A stretch of 50,048 nucleotides of DNA from Candidatus Segatella intestinihominis (GCA_900548535.1 URLG01000010.1:1-50048), one strand, 5' to 3'. Positions 17,307 through 26,177 are shown, counted from the stretch's first letter. Notes: generated by a model from the letters alone, not told the origin. A program made the numbers and translations.

Positions 17307-17872
17307 TCTTATTGAATTTTGCGAAATACCCTTCACTCTTCACCAACAGCAATTAATCACTTACATATCAACTACTTACACAGGTGAAGAGACATTTTGC
17401 CTCTTCACCCACTCTTCACCACCCTTCACCCTCCGAATTATGGGCAGCAGAAGGTGAAGAGTGGGTGAAGAGAGGGTGAAGAGCTGAGCCCACTCTTCAC
17501 CTCTCGGAATGCCGATAAACACAGGGGATTCGAGAGGAAAGGTGAAGAGTGAAGGGCAAAACGTAAATTGAATCAACAAACTCTTAGGCATGTGAACCAT
17601 TTGCCACTGTCAAGATACTAACCACCCCTGACAGCCCCCTGTAACCTATGCCGCCAGTATGCAGTCCCAGTACTGCAAGCCACTGTCCAAGCCCAGACCA
17701 TAGGCAGTAACTAGTTAATTGCACTCCGTTAAAGCCTAGCCCACGCATAATATGACCTTTGCAGCTCCCTTTCCCCTCATCATTTCGTGGTATTTTTACC
17801 TAGATTTACCTTTTCCTATACATTATTTTGTTATTTAGCATTAAAACCTTTCCGTTTGTCATTTTATTTTCG
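17307..17872. other. Long non-coding gap between the peptidase gene and recJ
   Basis: No reading frame here looks genuine. From 17336 to 17549 it is filled by copies of GGTGAAGAG in both orientations (described separately). From about 17580 to 17760 the sequence is richer in G and C than other spacers, with small dyads such as GCAGT/ACTGC (17661-17676) and the palindrome TAACTAGTTA (17708-17717). This could be an unrecognised small RNA or a decayed element; I could not match it to any RNA family. Confidence 0.5.
17336..17549. repeat. Cluster of inverted nine-base repeats (GGTGAAGAG / CTCTTCACC)
   Basis: The nonamer GGTGAAGAG occurs at 17383, 17453, 17464, 17475 and 17541. Its complement CTCTTCACC occurs at 17336, 17401, 17412 and 17493. 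Neighbouring copies pair: 17383-17391 with 17401-17409; 17408-17420 with 17453-17465 (13 bp); 17475-17483 with 17493-17501. Confidence 0.85.
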
Positions 17873-17880
17873 TAACTTTG
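17873..17880 (+). promoter_or_regulatory. -7 element of the recJ-recQ operon
   Basis: TAACTTTG lies 25 bases before the recJ ATG. The nearest upstream TTTG (17855-17858) is only 14 bases away, so the -33 element is uncertain. Confidence 0.5.
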
Positions 17881-17905
17881 GGGGCAGAAATAAAAAATAA
17901 TTAAA

Positions 17906-19627
17906 ATGCATTTTAAATGGAATTACGAAGAACCTACACCAGAGCTGCAAAAATCGGCTAAAGAATTAGCCGATAAGCTAAGCATCAGCCCTATCCTGGC
18001 AAAGCTTCTCATCCATCGAGGCATTACTACCGAGTCGGCAGCCAAGCGATTCTTCAGACCGCAGCTGTCTGATCTCATCAATCCATTCTTGATGAAAGAC
18101 ATGGACATAGCCGTAGACCGCCTCAATGATGCCATGGGACGCAAGGAGCGCATACTCGTATATGGCGACTATGACGTGGACGGATGCACGGCGGTGGCAT
18201 TGGTGTATAGATTTCTGCAGCAATTCTATTCCAACATCGACTACTACATCCCAGACCGCTATGATGAGGGCTATGGAGTAAGCAAGAAAGGAATAGACTT
18301 TGCCAACGAAACGGGAGTAAAACTCATCATTATCCTGGATTGCGGCATCAAGGCTATCCAGGAGATAGAATATGCCAAGAGCCTTGGCATAGACTTCATT
18401 ATCTGTGATCATCACGTGCCCGATGACGTGATGCCACCCGCTGTGGCCATACTCAATCCTAAGCGCCCTGATGATCCTTTCCCTTTCAAGCATCTCTGCG
18501 GATGCGGAGTGGGATTTAAGTTTATGCAAGCTTTTGCCAAAAATAATGGCATTCCTTTCTCTAGGTTAATTCCGCTGCTGGATTTCTGTGCGGTGAGCAT
18601 CGCTGCCGACATTGTGCCTGTGGTGGATGAGAACAGAATCTTAGCTTTCCACGGACTCAAGCAGCTCAACACCAACCCAAGCATCGGACTCAAATCCATC
18701 ATAGACATCTGTGGGCTCAACGGAAGAGAAATCTCCATGAGCGACATCGTCTTTAAGATAGGTCCACGCATCAATGCATCGGGACGTATGGAAAATGGCA
18801 AACTGAGCGTAGACCTGCTCGTGGAGCGCGACTTCGGCTCTGCCCTTCGCATGGCTCGCCACATCAATGAATACAACGAGCAGCGCAAAGACATAGACAA
18901 GCAGATGACGGAGGAAGCCAACACCATCGTATCTAGACTGGAAAGCCAGAAACATAATTCTAGCATCGTGCTCTATGACGAAGGTTGGAAGAAGGGAGTC
19001 ATAGGCATCGTAGCCTCCAGACTTACCGAAATCTACTTCCGCCCCACCGTGGTACTGACCCGAGAAGGCGATATGGCTACGGGATCGGCTCGCAGCGTAA
19101 CGGGCTTTGATGTCTACTCAGCCATCAAGAGTTGCAGAGACTTGCTGGTCAATTTCGGTGGTCATACCTATGCAGCAGGTCTCACCCTGAGATGGGAGCA
19201 TGTGAAAGAGTTCAGAGATAGATTTCAGAAATATGTGGAAGAGCATATCTCACCGGAACAGACTGAGGCTTTGCTCAATATCGATGCGGTCATCGACTTC
19301 AAGGACATCACGCCTCACCTGCATGCCGACCTGAAGAAATTCTCACCTTTCGGCCCTTGCAACCCTAAGCCTATCTTCTGCACCAGACGAGTATATGACT
19401 ATGGAACAAGCAAGGTGGTGGGCAGGGAGCAAGAGCACATCAAGCTGGAATTGGTAGACTCCAAATCTAGCAATGTGGTCAATGGCATAGCCTTCGGCCA
19501 GAGTGCGGCTGCCCGATACATCAAGAGCAAACGCAGCTTTGACATCGTCTATACGATAGAAGACAATATCTTCAAAAAGACGCAAGTACAATTGCAGATA
19601 GAAGATATTCGCCCTAACAACGAGTAA
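17906..19627 (+). CDS. recJ: Single-stranded-DNA-specific 5'-3' exonuclease RecJ
   Basis: The 573-residue protein has the DHH phosphoesterase motifs: GDYDVDG (87-93), DCG near 145 and DHH (168-170). The DHHA1 domain with GGHTYAAG follows near residue 418, then an OB-like C-terminal part. RecJ degrades single-stranded DNA in recombination, mismatch repair and fork processing, using Mn2+ or Mg2+. It is followed by recQ after a 55-base spacer made largely of heptamer repeats. RecJ and RecQ are known to act together at stalled forks, so the pairing makes functional sense. Confidence 0.93.
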   Translation: MHFKWNYEEPTPELQKSAKELADKLSISPILAKLLIHRGITTESAAKRFFRPQLSDLINPFLMKDMDIAVDRLNDAMGRKERILVYGDYDVDGCTAVALVYRFLQQFYSNIDYYIPDRYDEGYGVSKKGIDFANETGVKLIIILDCGIKAIQEIEYAKSLGIDFIICDHHVPDDVMPPAVAILNPKRPDDPFPFKHLCGCGVGFKFMQAFAKNNGIPFSRLIPLLDFCAVSIAADIVPVVDENRILAFHGLKQLNTNPSIGLKSIIDICGLNGREISMSDIVFKIGPRINASGRMENGKLSVDLLVERDFGSALRMARHINEYNEQRKDIDKQMTEEANTIVSRLESQKHNSSIVLYDEGWKKGVIGIVASRLTEIYFRPTVVLTREGDMATGSARSVTGFDVYSAIKSCRDLLVNFGGHTYAAGLTLRWEHVKEFRDRFQKYVEEHISPEQTEALLNIDAVIDFKDITPHLHADLKKFSPFGPCNPKPIFCTRRVYDYGTSKVVGREQEHIKLELVDSKSSNVVNGIAFGQSAAARYIKSKRSFDIVYTIEDNIFKKTQVQLQIEDIRPNNE

Positions 19628-19640
19628 AGAGTAGGAAAAA

Positions 19641-19675
19641 CTCCTAACTCCTAACTCCTAACTCCTAACTCCTAA
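19641..19675. repeat. Perfect heptanucleotide tandem repeat (CTCCTAA x5)
   Basis: Five identical copies of CTCCTAA fill the spacer between the recJ stop codon and the recQ ATG at 19683. It is the cleanest of six seven-base arrays in this window. The complementary unit TTAGGAG recurs at 48498. Confidence 0.95.
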
Positions 19676-19682
19676 CTTTAAG

Positions 19683-21596
19683 ATGGCAGATCAATATCAA
19701 GAGATATTACAGAAATACTGGGGGTATCCTGACTTCCGTGGCATACAGCGAGAAATCATCGAGAGTATAGCCAGCGGCAAGGATACCCTTGGTCTTATGC
19801 CAACAGGTGGTGGAAAATCCATCACCTTCCAAGTGCCAGCCTTGGCCAAGAAGGGCGTATGCATCGTGGTGACCCCGCTCATCGCCCTGATGAAAGACCA
19901 AGTGCAGCACCTCAAGCAGTGCGGCATCCTAGCAGAAGCTATCCATACGGGAATGTCACGCAGCGAAATTATCCAGATACTCGAAAACTGTATCTTTGGC
20001 GAAATCAAGTTCTTATACATTTCGCCAGAACGACTTTCCTCACAGATATTCCTAGTTAAGCTGAAGCACATCCAGGTGAGCTTTATCACCATAGACGAGG
20101 CTCATTGCATCAGCCAATGGGGCTATGACTTCCGCCCCTCCTATCTCAACATAGCCAACATTCGCAAGCTGAAGCCCGAAGCTCCAGTCTTAGCTCTTAC
20201 TGCCACAGCCACTCCCGAAGTGGTAAAGGACATCATGGAGAAGCTCGAATTTGCTGAGCCCAATGTGTTCAGAATGAGCTTTGAACGCAAGAACCTGTCC
20301 TATATCGTAAGAGAATGTGATGACAAAAGGGGCGAGATGATCCATATCCTGCGATGCGTGGAAGGCTCAGCCATCGTATACGTGAGAAGCAGAAAGCATG
20401 CCAAGGAAATAGCCCAGCTGCTGTGCGAGCATAGCATCAATGCCCTATTCTATCATGCCGGACTGGAAAGCGCCACCAAGGATGAGCGCCAAAAAGCCTG
20501 GCAGCAAGACGAAGCCCGAGTGATGGTAGCCACCAATGCCTTTGGTATGGGCATCGACAAGCCAGACGTGAGAATGGTGATCCACATAGACTGCCCAGAT
20601 ACGCTCGAAGCTTATTTCCAGGAAGCAGGAAGAGCAGGAAGAGATGGCGAGAAAGCATACGCCGTTCTCCTATTCAATGGCAGCGACGAAAGAAAACTAC
20701 AAAATCGCATCAACGATACTTTCCCTGAGAAGGATTTTATCAGAGATGTATATGAGCACCTGGCATACTTCTACCAGATAGGTGTGGGCAGCGGATATGG
20801 CAAGACATTCCTCTTCCAAATAGACAAATTTTGCTATACCTACAAGTATTTCCCTACCCGAGTGGACTCTGCGCTCCGCATCTTGGAGAGAGCTGGCTAC
20901 ATACATTACGAGGATCAAGCCGACGGTAAAGCGAGACTCAAATTCTGCCTGGGACGCAATGATCTCTACATGCTAGAGAATCTATCCAAGCCCCAAGATG
21001 ATGTGATCACAGCACTGCTCAGAAACTATGGTGGACTATTCACAGACTATGCCTACATAGACTTGAGCTTGATAGCCTATATCTGCGAGCAATCAGTGCA
21101 ACAGGTATATATGACGCTCAAGACATTAAGCGCACGCCACATCTTGGACTTCATACCGCAGAGCAAGACGCCCTACATCACTTATACCCAGCGACGTGAG
21201 GATGGTGACCGTATCATCATCCCAACCTCAGTATGGGAAGACAGAAGGGAGCAGTATGTGAAGCGCATCAATGCCATCATCAGCTATGCCAAGAATGATG
21301 AAGTATGTCGTTCACGCCAATTACTAGAATATTTTGGAGAAAACAGCCAAAAGGATTGCCAGCAATGTGACGTATGCATAGAAAACAAGAAGAAACAGGA
21401 GCCCGTGGACAAGGAATACTACCTGCACATAGCAGAAGAAATCAAGCAGCTATTGGCTGATGGCAAATATCATGAAATCAAGGAGTTGAAGACCATCAAA
21501 GCCAACACGCAAGATGTAAACAAAGTGGCAAGAATGATGGTAGCAGAAAACATCATCCTGATAGATGGATTGAATATGATGCTAACCGAAAAATAA
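19683..21596 (+). CDS. recQ: ATP-dependent DNA helicase RecQ
   Basis: The 637-residue protein has the RecQ helicase motifs: Walker A PTGGGKS (40-46), DEAH (138-141), motif 0 near residues 10-22 and AGRAGRDG (motif VI). A zinc-binding region with Cys in EVCRSRQL and CQQCDVC follows near residues 545-570, then a winged-helix-like tail. No HRDC domain of the usual length is evident. It unwinds DNA 3'-5' and probably cooperates with RecJ, encoded just upstream in the same operon. Confidence 0.92.
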   Translation: MADQYQEILQKYWGYPDFRGIQREIIESIASGKDTLGLMPTGGGKSITFQVPALAKKGVCIVVTPLIALMKDQVQHLKQCGILAEAIHTGMSRSEIIQILENCIFGEIKFLYISPERLSSQIFLVKLKHIQVSFITIDEAHCISQWGYDFRPSYLNIANIRKLKPEAPVLALTATATPEVVKDIMEKLEFAEPNVFRMSFERKNLSYIVRECDDKRGEMIHILRCVEGSAIVYVRSRKHAKEIAQLLCEHSINALFYHAGLESATKDERQKAWQQDEARVMVATNAFGMGIDKPDVRMVIHIDCPDTLEAYFQEAGRAGRDGEKAYAVLLFNGSDERKLQNRINDTFPEKDFIRDVYEHLAYFYQIGVGSGYGKTFLFQIDKFCYTYKYFPTRVDSALRILERAGYIHYEDQADGKARLKFCLGRNDLYMLENLSKPQDDVITALLRNYGGLFTDYAYIDLSLIAYICEQSVQQVYMTLKTLSARHILDFIPQSKTPYITYTQRREDGDRIIIPTSVWEDRREQYVKRINAIISYAKNDEVCRSRQLLEYFGENSQKDCQQCDVCIENKKKQEPVDKEYYLHIAEEIKQLLADGKYHEIKELKTIKANTQDVNKVARMMVAENIILIDGLNMMLTEK

Positions 21597-21626
21597 AAAA
21601 CATCACTCTTCAAAATAACAAAAACA

Positions 21627-21661
21627 AAAAGGGAACGAGCCTTCACGGTCCATTCCCTTTT
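21627..21661. terminator. Bidirectional terminator between recQ and ilvC
   Basis: AAAAGGGAA (21627-21635) pairs with TTCCCTTTT (21653-21661), with a further short stem inside. It is placed between convergent genes. Confidence 0.8.
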
Positions 21662-21683
21662 AACATTATGTACGAGAAAAAAA

Positions 21684-22727
21684 TTAGTTGTTCTCTGGGC
21701 GAAGTTTACGTACTGTAACACCAGCCTGCCACATCTCCTTGTTGCGCATAGCCTCGAGTTCAGCGTTCAACTTCTCGCGATAGTCAGGCTGAGAGTTCTT
21801 GTCGATAGAAATCTGAGCCTCGTTACCTGTCTTAACTGAGTAATACAACCACTCCATAACAGGCTTGATAGCCTCACGGAAACGAGGAGCCCAATCAAGA
21901 GCACCACGCTGAGCTGTTGTAGAACAGTTAGCATACATCCAATCCATACCCTTAGCACCGAAGAGAGGGCCAAGGCTCTGTGTGAGCTCCTCAACAGTCT
22001 CGTTGAAAGCCTCAGATGGTGAGTGACCATTCTCACGAAGTACATCATACTGAGCCTCCAAAAGACCCTCGATAGCACCCATCAATGAGCCACGCTCACC
22101 AGTAAGGTCTGATGTAGCCTCACGCTGGAATGTAGTCTTGAACAAGTAACCAGCACCGATACCGATACCGAAGGCAATAGTCTTTTCCTCTGCCTTGCCA
22201 GATGCATCCTGGTAAACAGCGTAAGAGCAGTTCAAACCACGACCCTCGCAGAACATAGTGCGGAGAGAAGTACCAGAACCCTTAGGAGCTACCATGATAA
22301 CATCAATATCCTTAGGTGGAACTACGCCTGTGCGATCGCTCCAGTTAATTGCGAAACCATGTGAATAATACAAAGTCTTACCAGGAGTAAGATACTTTTC
22401 AATCTTTGGCCAAACAGCAATCTGGCCGGCATCAGAAAGCAACATACAGATGATAGTACCCTTCTGAACAGCCTCCTCGATAGAGAACAAAGTCTTACCA
22501 GGAACCCAACCATCCTTGAGACACTTCTCGTAAGTTTTGCCCTCACGCTGTCCAACGATGACATTGAAACCATTATCGCGGAGGTTACAAGCCTGACCAG
22601 GACCCTGGATACCATAACCGATAACTGCGATAGTTTCGTTCTTCAATACTTCACGTGCTTTCTCCAATGAAAATTCATGACTGGTGACAACTGTTTCAAT
22701 TACGCCACCGAAATTCATTTCTGCCAT
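21684..22727 (-). CDS. ilvC: Ketol-acid reductoisomerase (class I)
   Basis: The 347-residue enzyme converts acetolactate and acetohydroxybutyrate to dihydroxy acids with NADPH and Mg2+. The nucleotide-binding loop GYGIQGPGQA lies near residue 37, and the C-terminal helical knot domain starts around TTFQREATSDLTGERG, with the metal-binding Asp and Glu in SDLTGE. At 347 residues it is the short class I form. It is the last gene of the ilv cluster but also has its own promoter and an unusual structured leader. Confidence 0.94.
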   Translation of the reverse strand: MAEMNFGGVIETVVTSHEFSLEKAREVLKNETIAVIGYGIQGPGQACNLRDNGFNVIVGQREGKTYEKCLKDGWVPGKTLFSIEEAVQKGTIICMLLSDAGQIAVWPKIEKYLTPGKTLYYSHGFAINWSDRTGVVPPKDIDVIMVAPKGSGTSLRTMFCEGRGLNCSYAVYQDASGKAEEKTIAFGIGIGAGYLFKTTFQREATSDLTGERGSLMGAIEGLLEAQYDVLRENGHSPSEAFNETVEELTQSLGPLFGAKGMDWMYANCSTTAQRGALDWAPRFREAIKPVMEWLYYSVKTGNEAQISIDKNSQPDYREKLNAELEAMRNKEMWQAGVTVRKLRPENN

Positions 22728-22747
22728 AATTTTAAATTAATTTATGT

Positions 22748-22859
22748 GCGGCTTGCCGTTACGGAGCCGCGGGTTATACTTGTCCATACGGATTCGAGCT
22801 TTTTCTTATCCAAAGAACGCCTGTTTGATCCGTCCACTCCCTATCCAAGAGAGCGGCTC
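22748..22859 (-). promoter_or_regulatory. Structured ilvC leader with mutually exclusive pairings
   Basis: In the leader RNA, GCGGCTC (22770-22764) can pair downstream with AGCCGC (22753-22748), giving a hairpin about 20 bases before the ilvC ATG. It can instead pair upstream with GAGCCGC (22859-22853), inside a small reading frame. The two pairings exclude each other. This is seen in the sequence; a regulatory role is inferred. Confidence 0.5.
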
Positions 22860-22871
22860 TGGGTTTATCAT
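22806..22871 (-). CDS. Possible 21-residue upstream reading frame in the ilvC leader
   Basis: Starting about ten bases after the predicted transcript start, an ATG at 22871 opens a 21-codon frame that ends with TAA at 22808-22806. It contains three Ile and one Leu codons, a modest content for a branched-chain leader peptide. It overlaps one arm of the alternative pairing in the leader. It may be translated; I cannot tell from this sequence alone. Confidence 0.3.
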   Translation of the reverse strand: MINPEPLSWIGSGRIKQAFFG

Positions 22872-22885
22872 TTTATTTTCGAGTG

Positions 22886-22917
22886 CAAAGGTAATGATTT
22901 AAAATGGAACTACCAAA
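22886..22917 (-). promoter_or_regulatory. Internal promoter for ilvC
   Basis: TTTG (22917-22914), 20 bases, TACCTTTG (22893-22886): a full consensus match. It lies between the thioesterase gene and ilvC and gives a leader of about 155 bases. Confidence 0.75.
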
Positions 22918-22925
22918 TTTTTCTT

Positions 22926-23699
22926 TCACTTTTTAATAAATTTAGCCTTACTTCTTACAACTTCCACCTCATTTTCTGATTTTTTGCACATTTTCGTTAT
23001 CTTTATGCAATATTCTTCGTCTCCAACCGTCTCCAAATAGAAGTTGAGCTTGTCGCCCTGATGGCTCTCTGCCACGTAGGCTATCTCAAATCTTTGCAAA
23101 AAATGGGTCTTATAATAGTCCAAATCAAATAAATCGAGCACATGTTCGATGTATTTTACCGAATTGATGTGCCCATTGATGTCTACATCATTATAATAGG
23201 TGTCGATGCTGCGCACCAATTTTGCCTCATGGCTCATCTTGACTCTTGAGCTGGCTGCTATCGGGCAAGGTTTCTCTGCCTCGATATATTCCTTGATCAA
23301 GCCATCATTGATGGAGAAGATATCTACGGGCTGACGAGTATCTGTATCTATCATCGCCCAAACACTCTTGCCATAGCCATACACTTCCTCGTCATTGCAT
23401 ATCTTGAAATCACGAGACGTGAAATACTTCATGGCGCTCTCCACCCATGTCTCCACATAGAACTTGTCATAGCTCTTAGGCATCTCAGTCATCTCGATGG
23501 CAAGACGGCTCAATACCCAGGTCTTGTGGCGAGGCATCAGATAATTCATGCCATAGCCACGGTCGTTGCTATGAAAATCAGCTGCATTCAGCAGATGATT
23601 GCCCAAATGCCCCATGAAGAGACGATTGGAAAAATCGCAGTGGAAGGGCTCTGAGAGGAACTCATAGCGCCCTACCTTGCTTAATAATTCTTGTTTCAT
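22926..23699 (-). CDS. Acyl-ACP thioesterase
   Basis: The 257-residue protein resembles plant FatA/FatB-type acyl-ACP thioesterases with two hot-dog domains. The second half carries NDVDINGHINSVKYIEHVLD, the Asn/His catalytic region. It would release free fatty acids from acyl carrier protein in the cytoplasm. The gene sits within the ilv cluster, a placement also known in other Bacteroidetes. A link between branched-chain precursors and branched fatty acids is plausible but inferred. Confidence 0.85.
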   Translation of the reverse strand: MKQELLSKVGRYEFLSEPFHCDFSNRLFMGHLGNHLLNAADFHSNDRGYGMNYLMPRHKTWVLSRLAIEMTEMPKSYDKFYVETWVESAMKYFTSRDFKICNDEEVYGYGKSVWAMIDTDTRQPVDIFSINDGLIKEYIEAEKPCPIAASSRVKMSHEAKLVRSIDTYYNDVDINGHINSVKYIEHVLDLFDLDYYKTHFLQRFEIAYVAESHQGDKLNFYLETVGDEEYCIKITKMCKKSENEVEVVRSKAKFIKK

Positions 23700-23767
23700 T
23701 CTCGTACCTTATTATATATATGTCTTTAAAATTAGCAAAACGTGATAACTCCATTACCTATTAAGAT

Positions 23768-23820
23768 GCTAGAAATACTGGGAGGGCAGGTAACAAACCT
23801 GCCCTCCCAGTATTTCTAGC
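23768..23820. repeat. Perfect 24-bp hairpin between ilvN and the thioesterase gene
   Basis: Positions 23768-23791 (starting GCTAGAAATACTGGG) are the exact reverse complement of 23797-23820, with a five-base loop. There is no U-run on either side. It is much longer than terminators elsewhere in the window and lies between two co-directional genes. Confidence 0.92.
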
Positions 23821-23846
23821 TAATATCCCAATTATACACGTCGGAA

Positions 23847-24392
23847 TTATTCCGCAGAATTCTTCTTGAGATAATCAGAGATTGGCTCATCAAAACTTCT
23901 TGTCACAGCGATACGTCCGCTTCGGGTATACTGCAAGAGGCAGTCGAAGCTGTTGAGCTGATGGAAGAGGTCGGCGATGTCCTCGGTGAGTCCAGCCAAG
24001 AGCACAGTGCTATAGGTAGGATTTACCTCCATCATGCGAGCATCATGCTTACGAATGGTGCGAGAAACCTCTGGATTGTCCAGCAAGATAGGGGTGGAAA
24101 TCTTGAAGAGTGCCACCTCATGGATAAAGATTTGATCATCGGTATAGTAATCACTCTTCACTACATCGATTTTCTTCTCTATCGCCTTGTTGATTTTCTC
24201 TATCTGCTCCTCATCACTCCACACGGTGATAGTATACTTGTGGATGTTCTTGATGCTGCTGGCAGATACATTCAAGCTCTCGATATTTACCTGTCTGCGG
24301 GTGAATACCGCTGTAATCTGATTCAAGATACCAGCGATATTCTCAGAGTAAACGAGCAATGTATATAATTTTTTTCCGTTGTTATTCTCCAT
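23847..24392 (-). CDS. ilvN: Acetolactate synthase small (regulatory) subunit
   Basis: The 181-residue protein starts with an ACT domain (about residues 8-80: YTLLVYSENIAGILNQITAVFTRRQVNIESL) that binds branched-chain amino acids for feedback. A C-terminal domain follows that activates the catalytic subunit. It lies 42 bases downstream of ilvB and is clearly cotranscribed with it. Confidence 0.92.
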   Translation of the reverse strand: MENNNGKKLYTLLVYSENIAGILNQITAVFTRRQVNIESLNVSASSIKNIHKYTITVWSDEEQIEKINKAIEKKIDVVKSDYYTDDQIFIHEVALFKISTPILLDNPEVSRTIRKHDARMMEVNPTYSTVLLAGLTEDIADLFHQLNSFDCLLQYTRSGRIAVTRSFDEPISDYLKKNSAE

Positions 24393-24434
24393 TTTTGCTA
24401 CTTTATTAATAGTTGAGATGCTTACATCCCTTGA

Positions 24435-26150
24435 TTAATAATTGAGTTCGAGCTGCATTTCCTCCACGCTCTTGCCTGGCAAGGTCATTGGCACGATGTC
24501 CTCATCTTCCTTGATGGCACACTCCAAGAGGTATGGACCCTTGGTGGCAACCATCTTCTCCACCTTGGCCTTCAAGTCCTTGCGGTCGATTACCACATCG
24601 TATGGGATGCCATAAGCCTTGGCTATCTCTGCATAGTGTGGATTCATCATGTGGGTGAAGGAATGACGACCCTCAAACATCAAGTCTTGCCACTGGCGCA
24701 CATTGCCCAGATAGTTGTTGTTGAGGAGAATCATCTTCACTGGTGCCTGCTGCTCCATGATGGTGCCCAGTTCCTGGATGTTCATCTGGAAACCGCCATC
24801 GCCAAAGAAACAGCAGATAGTACGATCTGGTGCGCCAAATGTAGCACCGATAGCTGCTGGCAAACCAAAGCCCATGGTGCCGAAACCACCACTGGTCACG
24901 ATACTCAGTTTCTTGGTAAACTTGAAGTAGCGGCTACTGATCATCTGGTTCTGACCCACATCATTCACGAGAACAGCCTCATTATTAGTAGCTTCTGTCA
25001 CCACATTAGTAACCTCGCCCATCAAGAGAGGACCCTCTGTAGGATGGATATCCTTCTCGATAACCTTCTCCTGCTCTTGCTTGCGATATTCCTCGAAGCT
25101 GTCTATCCATTCCTTATGGTCTGCCTTCTTCAAGAGACGAGTGATGGCTGGCAAACTCTGCTTGCAATCACCGATGACAGAAACATCTGTCTTGATAACC
25201 TTGTCTATCTCAGCACGGTCGATGTCGAGATGGATAATCTTAGCCTGCTTAGCATACTTGGAAGGAACACCCGTGATACGATCGCTGAATCGCATACCGA
25301 TGGCGATGAGCACATCACACTCCTGGGTCTTCATATTGGTAGCATAAGAACCATGCATACCGAGCATACCCATGTTGAGCGGATGAGCCGTAGGCAGAGC
25401 CGACAAGCCCAGCAAGGTGCGACCCGCAGGGATATCAGCCTTCTCCAAGAACTCAAGCAACTCATTGTGAGCACCGCCCAGCTCCACGCCATGACCTACG
25501 AGGGCAAATGGACGCTTAGCATTATTGATGAGCTCAGCAGCCTCCTCTACCGACTTGGCATCAATCTCAGGATAAGGATTATAAGAAGTAACCTTCTCAC
25601 ACTTCACTGGTTCCCACTCGCAAGTGGCAACCTGAGCATTCTTGGTAAAATCGAGCACAACAGGACCCGGACGACCACTACGAGCGATGTAGAAAGCACG
25701 GCTCACAGCCCATGCCACATCCTCAGGACGACGAATCTGATAAGACCACTTAGAGATAGGTTGCGTTACACCAACGAGGTCTACCTCCTGGAAAGCATCA
25801 GTACCCAAGGCACCTACGCCCACCTGTCCGGCAATCACCACGATAGGTGTAGAATCCATCATAGCATCTGCTATACCTGTCAATGTATTGGTAGCTCCAG
25901 GACCACTGGTCACGAGTGCCACGCCCACTTCGCCGCTGACTCGGGCATAGCCCTGTGCTGCGTGAGCAGCTGCCTGCTCGTGACGTACCAAGATGTGGTC
26001 AAACATCTTTTTCTCTCCTCTGGTGTAACCATACAGTGCATCAAACACTGGCATGATGCTACCGCCTGGATAACCGAAGATGGTCTTAACATCCTCGTTT
26101 TTCAGGGAGCGCATCAATGCTTCCGCTCCTGTTATTACTTCTTTTGCCAT
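24435..26150 (-). CDS. ilvB: Acetolactate synthase large (catalytic) subunit
   Basis: The 571-residue enzyme uses thiamine diphosphate to condense two pyruvates, or pyruvate and 2-oxobutyrate. The N-terminal domain carries the catalytic Glu region (VRHEQAAAHAAQGYAR). The C-terminal domain has the ThDP motif GDGGFQMNIQEL...NNNYLG, and a central domain binds FAD. It is the third step counted back from ilvC in the branched-chain pathway and lies between ilvD and ilvN. Confidence 0.94.
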   Translation of the reverse strand: MAKEVITGAEALMRSLKNEDVKTIFGYPGGSIMPVFDALYGYTRGEKKMFDHILVRHEQAAAHAAQGYARVSGEVGVALVTSGPGATNTLTGIADAMMDSTPIVVIAGQVGVGALGTDAFQEVDLVGVTQPISKWSYQIRRPEDVAWAVSRAFYIARSGRPGPVVLDFTKNAQVATCEWEPVKCEKVTSYNPYPEIDAKSVEEAAELINNAKRPFALVGHGVELGGAHNELLEFLEKADIPAGRTLLGLSALPTAHPLNMGMLGMHGSYATNMKTQECDVLIAIGMRFSDRITGVPSKYAKQAKIIHLDIDRAEIDKVIKTDVSVIGDCKQSLPAITRLLKKADHKEWIDSFEEYRKQEQEKVIEKDIHPTEGPLLMGEVTNVVTEATNNEAVLVNDVGQNQMISSRYFKFTKKLSIVTSGGFGTMGFGLPAAIGATFGAPDRTICCFFGDGGFQMNIQELGTIMEQQAPVKMILLNNNYLGNVRQWQDLMFEGRHSFTHMMNPHYAEIAKAYGIPYDVVIDRKDLKAKVEKMVATKGPYLLECAIKEDEDIVPMTLPGKSVEEMQLELNY

Positions 26151-26177
26151 TATTACTATTATCTATTAATACTTTGA

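Noticed and set aside
24636..26177. A 513-codon open frame opposite ilvB, and similar long frames opposite the GH51 gene (30488-32335) and gltA (8436-9635)
   Set aside because: They mirror clear, conserved genes, have low-complexity His/Leu-rich translations with no recognisable domain, and arise from the codon usage of the true strand.
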